A DNA stretch of 64,000 nt, from assembly GCA_046046455.1 (NCBI GenBank), contig JBJOJS010000021.1:1-64000 (forward strand), written 5' to 3'. Positions 1-8,988 of this stretch are shown here, piece after piece. This stretch comes from Mxb001 sp046046455 (GTDB taxonomy: Bacteria; Actinomycetota; Actinomycetes; S36-B12). Position 1 is the first letter of the stretch. Each line of letters begins with the position of its first letter. Made by a program: the position numbers and the translations under genes. The notes below the pieces were generated by a model. It did not search any database. It was not told the origin of the DNA and worked only from the letters and a program-made list of their open reading frames with translations.

Positions 1-1532
1 ACGCTCACCATCCGGTGGATGTCCTTGCGCACCTCCTGGGTGTCACGCCAGGTGGTTGGGGTGAAGGGGACATCCTCGGTGACCTCGGCGACCTGTCGCC
101 GCAGTTTCGCGTCACGCGCGGCGAGCAGCGTCGCCATGTCCTCCGGGCTCAGCAGGCCGGGCAGCCCGAGGTAGTCAGCGGCGTCCTCGTCCAACTCGAG
201 CGACTCCGCGGTGATCGCGCGCCCCGCCGTGAGCACATGCGCGAACTGCGCATCGGCGTCCAGCGCGATGAACCCCTCCCCCGCCACTCGCTCCACATCA
301 GGGTCCAGGTCATGCTCGTCACGCGGCGTCACGCGCACGACGGCGTTGCGCGCCGACTCCATCTCTCCCGCGAGAGCGAGTAGCGGACGCACGGCAGGGA
401 GGTAGACCGAGGCGGTCTCTTGCTCACCCCGGGCCCGGACGACCCGGCCGACCGCCTGTGCGAAGAAGAGAGGCGTGCGCGCCGAGCAGAGGTAGCCGAG
501 GGTTGTCGCGCGAGGGATGTCGACGCCCTCGCTGATCATCCGCACGCAGACGACGAGGCGAGTGCGACCCTGGGTGAACGCCGTGAGCCGCTCCGATGCG
601 TCGGCGTCCTCGGAGAGGACGACGGCAGGCTCCTCGCCCGTGACCCGTGCCGCGATGGCGGCGTACGCGCGAGCAGTCTCCTGGTCGTTGGCGAGGATGA
701 TGCCCGCGGCATCCTCGATGCCGGCGGCGCGCTGCGCGCGGACCCGCTCGTCGACCGCGGCGATGACGTGGGGCACCCAGCGACCCGTGGGCGACAGTGC
801 CGTGCGCCACGCCTTGTCCTCGTCCTTCTTGGTGCCGGAGCCCAGCATCGCGGCGAAGGCCTCACCCGCGTCGTTGAGCCACCGCGAGGTGCCGGTGTAC
901 GCCGCGAAGACGACCGGACGCACCACGCCGTCAGCCAGTGCGTCGCCGTAGGAGTAGGAGAAATCGGCGATCGACCGCACTTCGTCGCCGTCTTCCTCGT
1001 AGGAGACGAAGGGAATGCGCTCATCGGGCTTGGTCCGAAAGGGAGTGCCGCTGAGTCCCAGGCGTCGCTTGGCGGTGTCGAAGGCTTCACGTAAGCCATC
1101 ACCCCAGGTGAGACCGTCGCCGGCGTGGTGGATCTCGTCCATGATGACAAGGCTCGGTCGCGCCTCGGCCCGATTGCGATGGAGCATCGGCTTGGTGGCG
1201 ACCTGCGCATACGTCGCGACGTACCCCTGCGTGCCTTCGCGCACGGGGCCCACCGAGTTGGGTAGGTCGGGATCGAGCCAGAGCCCGAGTCGCGCCGCAG
1301 CGTCAGCCCACTGACCGCGAAGGTGGTCGGTGGGCACCACGACGATGACGCGATGCACGATTCGCTGGGCGAGCAGTCGACCGGCGAGGGTCAGAGCGAA
1401 GGTCGTCTTGCCCGAACCAGGGGTCGCCGTGACGAGGAAGTCGCGTGCCTGGACCTCGGCGTAGCGCTGCAGCGCACGGATCTGCCAGTGGCGCAGATAC
1501 GGCGACGCGGGGGTCTGGGCGAGGGCGGTCAT
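1..1532 (-). CDS. Superfamily II DEAD/DEAH-type helicase (3' end beyond window)
   Basis: An open frame begins at an ATG at 1532 and runs off the left edge, giving at least 510 residues. Walker A (ATPGSGKTT) lies near residue 36, a DEIH box (VIMDEIHHAG) near 130, motif III (SGTPF) near 160, and motif VI (QAVGRVVRAR) near 360. This is the order of an ATP-dependent SF2 helicase related to the Res subunit and UvrB-like group. The first 40 residues (HWQIRALQRY before Walker A) look like a Q-motif region. The substrate is probably DNA, but this is family knowledge rather than something visible here. No nuclease domain is seen in the part present. The downstream end and any partner gene lie outside the window, so a restriction-type role cannot be judged. 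Confidence 0.85.
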   Translation of the reverse strand, partial: MTALAQTPASPYLRHWQIRALQRYAEVQARDFLVTATPGSGKTTFALTLAGRLLAQRIVHRVIVVVPTDHLRGQWADAAARLGLWLDPDLPNSVGPVREGTQGYVATYAQVATKPMLHRNRAEARPSLVIMDEIHHAGDGLTWGDGLREAFDTAKRRLGLSGTPFRTKPDERIPFVSYEEDGDEVRSIADFSYSYGDALADGVVRPVVFAAYTGTSRWLNDAGEAFAAMLGSGTKKDEDKAWRTALSPTGRWVPHVIAAVDERVRAQRAAGIEDAAGIILANDQETARAYAAIAARVTGEEPAVVLSEDADASERLTAFTQGRTRLVVCVRMISEGVDIPRATTLGYLCSARTPLFFAQAVGRVVRARGEQETASVYLPAVRPLLALAGEMESARNAVVRVTPRDEHDLDPDVERVAGEGFIALDADAQFAHVLTAGRAITAESLELDEDAADYLGLPGLLSPEDMATLLAARDAKLRRQVAEVTEDVPFTPTTWRDTQEVRKDIHRMVS

Positions 1533-1633
1533 GGGAGACACGACCCTGGCATAGGCGAGGGCGCGCACCCCGGCACGGCGCGCCCCGCGTGCCTCCCACA
1601 TGTGACGCGTGTGACTGGCGATACTTCTGAGTC

Positions 1634-2974
1634 ATGGGACGGCACGCGGCGCCCCGGGGGAAGGCTCGTCCCCCGGCTGCTCAACGTCCCCACGACGCGG
1701 GACGACATGCCTCCGCGGGCTGGCGACTGCCCCGCACCCGCGACCTCGCGGCCCTCGGCGCCATGAGCCTGCTCACCGGACTGGTGGTCGGTTGGTACCC
1801 GCCACTGCTCGGCGGCTCCACTCCGGCAGCCGCGAGTACGCCGACCATCACGCCGTCAGCTGTCGCCGAGCAGACCCCGGCAGGTGACCGGTCCACGCAG
1901 GATGTGCGCGAGAGCGAAGGCGTCATAGAGGACGCCACCGATGTCGAGCCCGCGGTCTTCATCCCCGAGGATCAACGTCGCGCGGTCACGATCGCGGGTG
2001 TCGGAGACATCCTGCTCCACAAGGAGATCATCGCCCAGGCCATCGGCGACGGCGGAGGATCACCCGACTTCCTGCCTCAGCTCGAGGGGATTGCACCGCT
2101 CATCGAGTCCGCCGATCTTGCGGTATGCCACATGGAGTACCCCCTGGGTTCGCGTGAGGGTCCCTGGAGCGCCTGGCCCGATCTGCCCCATGGCCCACCC
2201 CAGATTGTCGATGCCGTGGCGGCCGTCGGGTTCGACGCGTGCACGACGGCGAGCAACCACACGCTGGATCAGGGCTTCGACGGGGTCGTGAGCACGATCG
2301 ATGCCCTGGAGTCAGCGGGTCTGGCGCACGCGGGCTCAGCGGCCTCGGAGGCCGATGCTGCGGAGATCACGATGATCGACGTGCACGGCGTTCAGGTCGC
2401 GCTGCTGTCGTATACCTACGGCTTCAATGGAATTCCCCGCCCCTACGACTGGTGCTGCAACCTCATCGAGCCCGGTGTGATCACGGCCGCCGCGCAGCAA
2501 GCGCGCGAAGCGGGTGCACGACTGGTCATCGCGGGTCTGCATTTCGGAGAGGAGGGGATCTCGGCACCGACGGAGAGTCAGCAGGTCCTCGTCCAGGAAC
2601 TCGCCGACTCGGGGCTGGTCGATCTTGTCCTCGGCCACCATGCGCACGTCGTGCAGCCGGTGACGAAGGTCGGCAACATGTGGGTTGCCTACGGCCACGG
2701 CAATCTGCTTTCCGCCCAGTCCCGCAAGGATCCACGGACGGGTGACGGGCTCCTGACGACCTTCACCTTCACCGAGCAGGCTGATGGGTCCTTCGTCGGG
2801 ACATCCGCGGTGGGATACGCCATCGTCAACTACGACTTCCCGTTTTCCCTCGCGCCCGTGCCGTCATACGCCGAGCCCGGCGGCAAGGCGGACGCTACCT
2901 GGGCACGGGTCAGCGAGCAGGCCCTCATCCCGGGCGATGTGAGCGGATTCGAACTGCGTCGATTCGACTACTGA
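1634..2974 (+). CDS. CapA-family metallophosphoesterase-like protein, membrane-anchored
   Basis: The 446-residue protein has a basic N-terminus, one transmembrane segment at about residues 40-56, a Ser/Thr/Ala linker, and then a PGA_cap (CapA) domain from about 117 to 410. Family motifs are visible: GVGDILLHKE, ASNHTLDQG, AGLHFGEE, GHHAHVVQPV and YGHGNLLS. These match the calcineurin-like fold of CapA proteins, which in Bacillus take part in poly-gamma-glutamate capsule work. No capB, capC or ligase genes are nearby, so capsule synthesis here is not supported. The active site is predicted to lie outside the membrane. There is no Shine-Dalgarno, and a TACTTC hexamer sits 6 bases before the ATG, so the mRNA may be leaderless. 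It converges on the next gene with no spacer. Confidence 0.85.
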   Translation: MGRHAAPRGKARPPAAQRPHDAGRHASAGWRLPRTRDLAALGAMSLLTGLVVGWYPPLLGGSTPAAASTPTITPSAVAEQTPAGDRSTQDVRESEGVIEDATDVEPAVFIPEDQRRAVTIAGVGDILLHKEIIAQAIGDGGGSPDFLPQLEGIAPLIESADLAVCHMEYPLGSREGPWSAWPDLPHGPPQIVDAVAAVGFDACTTASNHTLDQGFDGVVSTIDALESAGLAHAGSAASEADAAEITMIDVHGVQVALLSYTYGFNGIPRPYDWCCNLIEPGVITAAAQQAREAGARLVIAGLHFGEEGISAPTESQQVLVQELADSGLVDLVLGHHAHVVQPVTKVGNMWVAYGHGNLLSAQSRKDPRTGDGLLTTFTFTEQADGSFVGTSAVGYAIVNYDFPFSLAPVPSYAEPGGKADATWARVSEQALIPGDVSGFELRRFDY

Positions 2975-3376
2975 CTATCCCGCGAGGAAGGACAGCCGCA
3001 CCTGGCGCCGCGGGTTATCGACGTTGGGGTCGACAAAGACGATGCTCTGCCACGTGCCCAACTGCATCTGGCCGTCGACCACCGGCACCGTGATGCTCGG
3101 AGCGATGAGCGCAGGCAGCACGTGATCACGACCGTGCCCCGGCGACCCGTGCCTGTGCAGGTACGCCGCGCCGCGGGGCAGGAGTGACTCGAGAGTGAGC
3201 TCGAGATCTTCCTCGGAGCCGGCACCCGTCTCGAAGATCGCAACCCCGGCGGTCGCATGCGGCACGAAGACCTGGAGTAGTCCATCACCGCGGCCACGAC
3301 AGAAGTCCGCCGCGACCGCGGTGATGTCGGTGGTCAACCGACCGCCCGTCGTCAGGCTCACTAGCTCGGTATCCAC
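2975..3376 (-). CDS. YjbQ/UPF0047 family protein
   Basis: This is a compact 133-residue protein of the usual length for the YjbQ/UPF0047 family. Family motifs include VPHATAGVAIFE, the central LLPRGAAYLHRHG...GHGRDHVLPALIAPS stretch (broken here at the ellipsis), and the terminal region GTWQSIVFVDPN. Some family members have weak thiamin-phosphate synthase activity, but the real role is unsettled. The start is a GTG at 3376. Its TAG stop abuts the TGA stop of the convergent CapA gene. It is transcribed alone. Confidence 0.85.
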   Translation of the reverse strand: MDTELVSLTTGGRLTTDITAVAADFCRGRGDGLLQVFVPHATAGVAIFETGAGSEEDLELTLESLLPRGAAYLHRHGSPGHGRDHVLPALIAPSITVPVVDGQMQLGTWQSIVFVDPNVDNPRRQVRLSFLAG

Positions 3377-3536
3377 GTAACCACGCTTTCGTTATGGCAG
3401 TTCGGAGATGAGCGCAGATCAGCGCGGCACGCACCCTGCCACATTCACCTGCCTGACCGGGGGGCTGGACGCTCCCCAGAACGGGTGCTGGGACCCCGGG
3501 TGCCGATAAACTGGACACGGTCGGTCTACTTGACTC

Positions 3537-5906
3537 ATGGCTCCCCGAATGAAGCGGTTCTTCGCGGGCACCGTGTCCTTCGCCATCGTGATGTCGATGA
3601 TGGGCGTCATCGCCCCGGGCCTCGCGCAGGCCACCGGATGCCCCACAGTCACCAGTGGCGTGGTCTCACCCGCGCCTTCAGCGGGCGTCAACTGGTCCGG
3701 ATGCAATCTCACCGGAGCCAACCTGAGCAACGCCAACCTCACCGGAGCGACTCTCACGGGTGCCACCTTCACCAACGCCAACCTGACATACGCCTTTCTC
3801 GACAACGCCGAACTGAGCGCAGCGAACCTCACAGGCGCCAACCTCTCCCGCTCCTCCATGGTTAGCGCCAATCTCACCGGCGCCACCCTCACCAACGCCG
3901 ATCTCTCGGACGCCACCATGGTCACAGCCAACCTCACCAACGCCACACTCACCGGAGCCACGCTCACCCGCGCCACCATGGGCACAGCCACCCTCACCGG
4001 CGTGACCAGCGGAGGCATCAGCGGCACACCCACCAGCCTGCCCTCAGGCTGGCAAATCACCTCTCGCTACCTCATCGGACCCGGCGCCAACCTCACCGGG
4101 ACCAATTTCACGGGGGCTGATCTGAGCAACGTCAACCTCACCGGAGCGACTCTCACGGGTGCCACCTTCACCAACGCCAACCTGAGATACGCCTCGCTCG
4201 GAAACGCCGCTCTGAACACAGCGAACCTAACGGGAGCCGACCTAGGCCTCTCCTCCTTGACTAGCGCCAACCTCACCGGCGCCAACCTCACCGGCGCCAT
4301 ACTCTCGGATGCCTCCATGAGCACAGCCAATCTCACCAACGCCACACTCACCGGAGCCACGCTCACCCGCGCCACCATGGGCACAGCCACCCTCACCGGC
4401 GTGACCAGCGGCGGCATCACCGGCACACCCACCAGCCTGCCCTCAGGCTGGCAAATCACCTCTCGCTACCTCATCGGCCCCGGCGCCAACCTCACGAGCG
4501 CCACCCTCACCGGCGCGACTCTCACGGGCGCGACTCTCACGGGCGCAAACCTCACCAACGCCGACCTCGACTACGCCAACCTCACCGGAGCCAACCTCAC
4601 CGGAGCAACACTCACCGGAACGCGACTAAGTGGAGCAGCGCTGGCAGGCGCGACACTCGCTGGCGTCGTAAGCGGCGGCATCACCGGCAACCCCACAAGC
4701 CTGCCCACCGGATGGCGCCTAGCCAGCAGTTACCTCATCGGACCCGGCGCCAACCTCACCAACGCCACACTCGCTGGCGTAGATCTCACGGCGATAGACC
4801 TCACAAACGCCAACCTCACGAACGCTAACCTCACGAACGCTAACCTCACGAACGCCAACCTCGACGGTGCCCAACTCGCGGGGGCAACACTCACCGGAGT
4901 CATCAGCAGCGGAATCACTGGGACCCCCGCGAGCCTGCCTACGGGCTGGACGCTGGTGGGCGGGGTACTCGTCGCGCCGACCCCGACCCCGACACCCACA
5001 CCGACGCCGACCCCGACACCCACACCGACACCCACACCGACACCCACACCGACACCCACACCCACGCCGACACCCACGCCGACACCCACACCGACACCGC
5101 CCGATCCCCCCGTGCCTCCCAGCCCTCCGGCTCCGCCGATCCTCCCCGACCCGCCACCGCCGGGGCAGTCGAGCGGAACCGTCGGCGGCGTCCCCGTCAC
5201 AGTGGAGAGCAACCCCGAGCCGGGCGGCGCCGCGCTGTCGATCTCCGCAGGGGACTTCACCGCAACCCTGGCCGGCGAGAGCACCGACGGAGCGCCGCTT
5301 CCGCTCGGATCCGGCAACGCGCTCACAACCCAAGCCGGCGGAGCGATCGCCATCGGCGCCGCGGGCTTCCTGCCCGGATCGACCGTGGGCCTCTACCTCA
5401 CCCCGGAAACAAGCAGGCCGCTCGGACGCGCCGCCATTCCAACGGCCGCCACCGCCCTTGCCGTGCTGCCCGTGTCCAGCGTCGGCGCTATCTCCGGGAC
5501 CGCCGAGATCCCTGCGGCCTTCCGCGCAGGCGACGCTGCCCTGCAGATCACCGGCTACACCGCCAGCGGATCGCCGATGGCGATCGCTCTCGGCATCAGG
5601 GTCACGGCCTCGACACCGCCGACGATCACCATCAGCGGCACACGCGGAGGCCGAGACACCCACATCATCGAGATCAGCGGACGCTCGAGTGGCGTCCAAG
5701 GACCTCTGACCGCATGGCTCCGCGTGCGTGGACAGGCCACCTACAAGCCGGCTGCCGCCACCATTCCCGTCAGTCCAAGCGGTGCGTTCACATGGTCGAC
5801 GCGGAGCGGGAAGAAGACCTACATCTACGTCACGGACGGCACCACCCGCTCCAACCGCATCATCCTCGGCCGTGCCACCCACGAGCGCAGGTCGGGATCG
5901 GGCTGA
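3537..5906 (+). CDS. Large secreted pentapeptide-repeat protein with Thr-Pro linker
   Basis: The 789-residue protein has a Sec signal peptide (MKRFF, hydrophobic core, then AQA), followed by roughly 440 residues of pentapeptide repeats of the A(N/D)LxG/T type. The repeats form blocks separated by a conserved spacer (SGGITGTPTSLPSGW then YLIGPGANL) that occurs four times. The stretches at about 3924-4098 and 4323-4500 are almost identical at DNA level, so the block was recently duplicated. A Thr-Pro tract (4978-5098), a proline-rich stretch and a C-terminal region of about 260 residues follow. Pentapeptide repeats fold as a right-handed beta helix. A surface or secreted structural role is inferred, with no catalytic motif seen. 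ATG 3537 is chosen, and ATG 3549 is also possible. Confidence 0.8.
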   Translation: MAPRMKRFFAGTVSFAIVMSMMGVIAPGLAQATGCPTVTSGVVSPAPSAGVNWSGCNLTGANLSNANLTGATLTGATFTNANLTYAFLDNAELSAANLTGANLSRSSMVSANLTGATLTNADLSDATMVTANLTNATLTGATLTRATMGTATLTGVTSGGISGTPTSLPSGWQITSRYLIGPGANLTGTNFTGADLSNVNLTGATLTGATFTNANLRYASLGNAALNTANLTGADLGLSSLTSANLTGANLTGAILSDASMSTANLTNATLTGATLTRATMGTATLTGVTSGGITGTPTSLPSGWQITSRYLIGPGANLTSATLTGATLTGATLTGANLTNADLDYANLTGANLTGATLTGTRLSGAALAGATLAGVVSGGITGNPTSLPTGWRLASSYLIGPGANLTNATLAGVDLTAIDLTNANLTNANLTNANLTNANLDGAQLAGATLTGVISSGITGTPASLPTGWTLVGGVLVAPTPTPTPTPTPTPTPTPTPTPTPTPTPTPTPTPTPTPTPTPPDPPVPPSPPAPPILPDPPPPGQSSGTVGGVPVTVESNPEPGGAALSISAGDFTATLAGESTDGAPLPLGSGNALTTQAGGAIAIGAAGFLPGSTVGLYLTPETSRPLGRAAIPTAATALAVLPVSSVGAISGTAEIPAAFRAGDAALQITGYTASGSPMAIALGIRVTASTPPTITISGTRGGRDTHIIEISGRSSGVQGPLTAWLRVRGQATYKPAAATIPVSPSGAFTWSTRSGKKTYIYVTDGTTRSNRIILGRATHERRSGSG
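4978..5098 (+). repeat. Thr-Pro codon microsatellite inside the pentapeptide-repeat gene
   Basis: A run of alternating ACC/ACA and CCG/CCC codons encodes about 20 Thr-Pro units between the beta-helix and the C-terminal region. Synonymous third positions vary (ACC, ACA, ACG; CCG, CCC), but the 6-base period is intact. Slipped-strand changes would alter linker length without shifting the frame. Confidence 0.9.
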
Positions 5907-5930
5907 TCGAGCCAGCACATTCCGCGCAAG

Positions 5931-5972
5931 CAGAAGGGGCCTGCAGAGAGATCTCTCGGCAGGCCCCTTCTG
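5931..5972. terminator. Bidirectional hairpin terminator
   Basis: A perfect 14-bp stem, CAGAAGGGGCCTGC with GCAGGCCCCTTCTG, encloses a 14-base loop that contains its own AGAGATCTCT palindrome. It lies between the convergent pentapeptide-repeat gene and the next secreted protein gene, so it can stop transcription from both sides. There is no clear T-tract. Confidence 0.85.
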
Positions 5973-5979
5973 GTTGACA

Positions 5980-6528
5980 CTACTGAGGGGTCAGCGTGAC
6001 AACCCCGGACCCAATGCGCATGCCGTCGACGAAGACATGGGTGCCCAGGGCGGAGTTGAGGATGCCCGCAACCCCCGAGGCGAGCTTGACGGTGTAGCTG
6101 CCCGACTTCTGCTTCTTGAGCGTGAAGATCGTGGCCGTGCCCAGATCGGTGTCGGTCGCGTAGACGCGGCCCTTGAGGGTGCCCTTATTGGGATCGATGG
6201 TCAGGTTGCTGACGACCACTGTCCGCCAGCCCATCGCTCCCGTGTGCGACAGGAAGAGCTCGCCGTCGTGCTCGAGCTTGCCGTTCTTGATCGCCGACAC
6301 GGGGAACTCGAGCGCGACCTTGCCGGGGCGCAGAATCGTGCTGCCGCCCGGATCCATGCCCGTGACCGTGACGTTGGCCTGCAGCAGCGCATTGGTGACC
6401 TCGTGGTTGACGCGCACGGCGGTGTAGCCGAGGACCTTGTCGCTCGAGGCCGCCGAGGCCGAGGCGGCGGGGACGAGAAACGCGCCAGCCAGACCCACAC
6501 TGGCGACGATCCCGATGAGCTTCTTCAT
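5980..6528 (-). CDS. Secreted protein of unknown function
   Basis: The 182-residue protein has a classical signal peptide (MKKLIGIVASVGLAGAF, cleavage near ASASA). The mature part is beta-rich with no cysteines. Its central pattern (FPVSAIKNGKLEHDGEL, then SNLTIDP and LKGRVYA) loosely recalls HtaA-type or other beta-sandwich secreted domains of actinobacteria, but not well enough to name it. A GGAAGG Shine-Dalgarno lies about 9 bases before ATG 6528. It appears to be transcribed alone, with a bidirectional terminator at its 3' side. Confidence 0.7.
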   Translation of the reverse strand: MKKLIGIVASVGLAGAFLVPAASASAASSDKVLGYTAVRVNHEVTNALLQANVTVTGMDPGGSTILRPGKVALEFPVSAIKNGKLEHDGELFLSHTGAMGWRTVVVSNLTIDPNKGTLKGRVYATDTDLGTATIFTLKKQKSGSYTVKLASGVAGILNSALGTHVFVDGMRIGSGVVTLTPQ

Positions 6529-6604
6529 ACGAGGAACCTTCCGTGATGCTCCACCCCGGCCCTGCGCCCGGGCAGCACCATCGACCCTAGTACGTCGCCA
6601 GATC

Positions 6605-6829
6605 TCACGCTTCGGGGTCGGGCTCCGGATCGGGGACCTGCGGTGCCTTGGGCTTCACGACCAACACGAGCACCCCAGCGAGCACGACGAGTGCACCGAG
6701 CACGGTGTAGACGGGCTGGCCCGTCATGAAGCTCTCCTCGAGGAAACCCAGGGAAATGGCGGCCCAGAACCCACCGATCATGATGAGAACCAGGCCGATG
6801 GTGCGGCGGAGGGGACTGAGTTCCTTCAC
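6605..6829 (-). CDS. Small two-helix membrane protein
   Basis: The 74-residue protein has two hydrophobic segments (about 9-28 and 38-58) and an acidic, proline-rich tail that repeats PDPEPDPE. The start is a GTG preceded by GAGAGGA. No family is recognised. The upstream neighbour on the same strand is the lipoprotein gene ending at 6855, only 25 bp away, so the two may be cotranscribed. Confidence 0.65.
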   Translation of the reverse strand: MKELSPLRRTIGLVLIMIGGFWAAISLGFLEESFMTGQPVYTVLGALVVLAGVLVLVVKPKAPQVPDPEPDPEA

Positions 6830-6854
6830 GGCACGATCCTCTCAGGCCACAGGG

Positions 6855-7796
6855 TCATGGTCGCGTAAGGAGCCATTGCACGGTAGCGAAGGACTCGTCT
6901 TCCTCGATGAGTTCACCCACGATGACCTGACCCGTCCAGTCTCCCGCCGTGACGTCGAAGGACGACGCACCCACAGTGATGGAGTCTGGGTCGACGAGCG
7001 TGAAACCCCCAGCCTCTAGGGCACCTCCCGCATAGAACTCCTGAAGAGCGGGGAGATCTTCAGCGGGGAAGCGCCACGTCGCGGTGACAAGCCCACCGGC
7101 CGCCGGGAAGTAGTTGATTTCTACCTCTCCGATCCCCTCTCCGACCGATGTGAGTTCACCTCCATCGGGTACCGGAAGCGAGGCCATCCACGCGGGCTGG
7201 GGAATCTCCGAAGCATCGGCCTCGAGGCTGAACTCCGCCGGGGGCACGCCTGGCCCCGGATCCTTGGACGACATGTACACGGCGCGCAGGCCGTCGTCTT
7301 CGCGGGTCATCACGAGTGTGCTGCTGGAGTCGGTCGTGGAGATGGAGTTGTAGGTCCAGCCCTGGGGTGCGGCCGCGCCGTACTCCTCGAGGCCGTCTTT
7401 GCCGGGTGCGCTATCGACACCGATTATCTGCGCTGCATCGAGGGCGTCTCCCCACCGCTCGACCGTGCGACCCGCTCCGAGGATCGCTCCTTCCGGCAGA
7501 GGTATATCGCCATCGAAGAGGGGGAGGGCGGACGCGATATCCGATGATGCGACCGGGGCACCGATCAGCGCGAGATACGGACCCAGTGACTCGTCGATGA
7601 CATCGATGAAGGGTGTGTCCACGGGCTCAGGATCTGATGTGGACCGGGTGTTGCTCGGTGTCGGTGACGCTGCTGAACTCGTCAGTGCCGATGGCTTCGA
7701 GGGGTCAGGAGTGGCTACCCCTTCGACGGTGCCCGCGCCACCACCGCAGCCTGCGAGGAGCAGGAGGGCCGGAGCAACGAGCGGTGCGCGACGCAT
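6855..7796 (-). CDS. Putative lipoprotein of unknown function
   Basis: The 313-residue protein starts with a lipoprotein signal (LLLLAGC at about residues 11-17), followed by a disordered Ser/Thr/Pro linker to about residue 60 and then a globular region with no cysteines and many acidic residues. No catalytic motif is recognised. It should sit on the outer face of the membrane. TACCAT lies 6 bases upstream of the ATG, a leaderless-type arrangement. Its promoter region is shared with the divergent membrane protein at 7854. Confidence 0.7.
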   Translation of the reverse strand: MRRAPLVAPALLLLAGCGGGAGTVEGVATPDPSKPSALTSSAASPTPSNTRSTSDPEPVDTPFIDVIDESLGPYLALIGAPVASSDIASALPLFDGDIPLPEGAILGAGRTVERWGDALDAAQIIGVDSAPGKDGLEEYGAAAPQGWTYNSISTTDSSSTLVMTREDDGLRAVYMSSKDPGPGVPPAEFSLEADASEIPQPAWMASLPVPDGGELTSVGEGIGEVEINYFPAAGGLVTATWRFPAEDLPALQEFYAGGALEAGGFTLVDPDSITVGASSFDVTAGDWTGQVIVGELIEEDESFATVQWLLTRP

Positions 7797-7802
7797 TGCT
7801 CG

Positions 7803-7846
7803 ATGGTAGACAGCACGTGCGCAATGCGCGCGGAATTCCCCTACCC
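7803..7846. promoter_or_regulatory. Divergent pair of leaderless-type -10 elements
   Basis: On the minus strand TACCAT (7808-7803) lies 6 bases before ATG 7796. On the plus strand TACCCT (7842-7847) lies 6 bases before ATG 7854. The two starts are only 58 bases apart and neither has a Shine-Dalgarno, so both transcripts probably begin at or next to their start codons. Confidence 0.6.
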
Positions 7847-7853
7847 TCGGGGC

Positions 7854-8657
7854 ATGCGCGGACCGGCCTGGCTCATGACGACCGCCCGCCGCTATCGCGA
7901 TCTCGACCTCGAGTACGCCGCGCTTCGCGTCGTCGGTCGCGGCCTCTTCCTCGCCGTGATGCTCATGGTCGCTTTCCTATACGTCTTCACGCGTGTGACG
8001 GATCTCGTCGCAGGCACAAACGAGGTGCTCATCCCCACCGTCGCCGTGACGTCCGACGTGGATCTGGGGGCCCTCGCGCAAGGCGCCTTCTCGCGGACAA
8101 GCGCGTCCGTCGTCAGCGTCATCGGTGTCGTCACGCTCATCGCGAGTGCGATGCTCACAGGTCATGCGATTCGGCGGGGCAGCTGGCGTGCCCTACGCGC
8201 CGACCAGTCGCCGCCGATCCGACTCCTGTCGGTGCGCACCATCGGCGTCGCCGTGCTGCTCCCCGTAGCGATCTTGGCGACATGGCTGCTCACGCTCGCC
8301 ACGTCCATCCGACACAGCGCGTGGGTCACGATCCTGGGGCGCGATGCCTCCACGGGCGTGATCGACACCGGCAAGGTGCTCGCCGTTGTCCTCAGCCTCG
8401 TGCTCATCGGCTCCGGCGTACTCCTCGTCGTGCGCTTCACCCTGGGTCATCTGCCACGCACAGCCTTCCTCGCGGCGATCATCGTCGCCGTCGCCGTGGT
8501 CGTGGCCAACTTCTTCCTGCTCTACACCTACGTCGGCGCACTCATCAACCCCGACGTATCAGCGGGGATCGTCCTCGTCTTCACACTGCTGCTGTGGGTC
8601 AACATCTGCGTCCGCGTCTATCTCGCCGCGCTGTGCTGGATCGGGGCGAGAAGCTAG
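7854..8657 (+). CDS. Integral membrane protein, possibly distant YihY/BrkB-like
   Basis: The 267-residue protein has about six hydrophobic segments. The C-terminal part (LYTYVGALI, then LLLWVNICVRVYLAALCWIGA) has the order of small and aromatic residues seen at the end of YihY/BrkB proteins, but the match is weak and the function is unknown. ATG 7854 is preferred over the longer frame from 7803 because TACCCT lies exactly 6 bases upstream, as in many genes here. The next gene begins 9 bases after its stop, and its -10 element overlaps this stop codon. Confidence 0.65.
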   Translation: MRGPAWLMTTARRYRDLDLEYAALRVVGRGLFLAVMLMVAFLYVFTRVTDLVAGTNEVLIPTVAVTSDVDLGALAQGAFSRTSASVVSVIGVVTLIASAMLTGHAIRRGSWRALRADQSPPIRLLSVRTIGVAVLLPVAILATWLLTLATSIRHSAWVTILGRDASTGVIDTGKVLAVVLSLVLIGSGVLLVVRFTLGHLPRTAFLAAIIVAVAVVVANFFLLYTYVGALINPDVSAGIVLVFTLLLWVNICVRVYLAALCWIGARS

Positions 8658-8666
8658 CCTCAGACT

Positions 8667-8963
8667 GTGGCCCTGCTCCTCGACGAAGCGCACTGGCACT
8701 GGCGTGGCCGCTGGTGGTGCCACCTCGTCAGCGACCACTCCCTGAGCGAGCTCCACGCCTTCGCCGAGTGGATCGGCGTACCCCGACGGGCCTTCCAAGG
8801 TGACCACTACGACATCCCCGACGAGGCTAGGCCGGTCGCCATCGAGGAGGGCGCCCTCGTCGTGACGAGCCGCGAGATCGTGCTCGCCCTCTACGCCGCG
8901 GGACTGCGGCTGCGCCCCGAGCAGCGCAGTGGGGTTCTCCGCTCCGGGACTGCCACCGGGTAG
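8667..8963 (+). CDS. DUF4031 domain protein
   Basis: This 98-residue protein is typical of the small actinobacterial DUF4031 family. Conserved features include DEAHWHWRGRWWCHLVSD at the N-terminus, the LHAFAEWIGVPRRAFQGDHYD core and a VTSREI segment. The function is not known. The GTG start has TAGCCT 6 bases upstream, and this hexamer begins at the TAG stop of the preceding gene, so it probably has its own leaderless promoter as well as readthrough from upstream. Confidence 0.75.
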   Translation: MALLLDEAHWHWRGRWWCHLVSDHSLSELHAFAEWIGVPRRAFQGDHYDIPDEARPVAIEEGALVVTSREIVLALYAAGLRLRPEQRSGVLRSGTATG

Positions 8964-8988
8964 CGGATTCGGGGCGCAGAACGCCGCG

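Noticed and set aside
3700..4900. CRISPR-like array
   Set aside because: The regular repeats are codons for pentapeptide units in an open frame with a signal peptide, and spacers are not unique.
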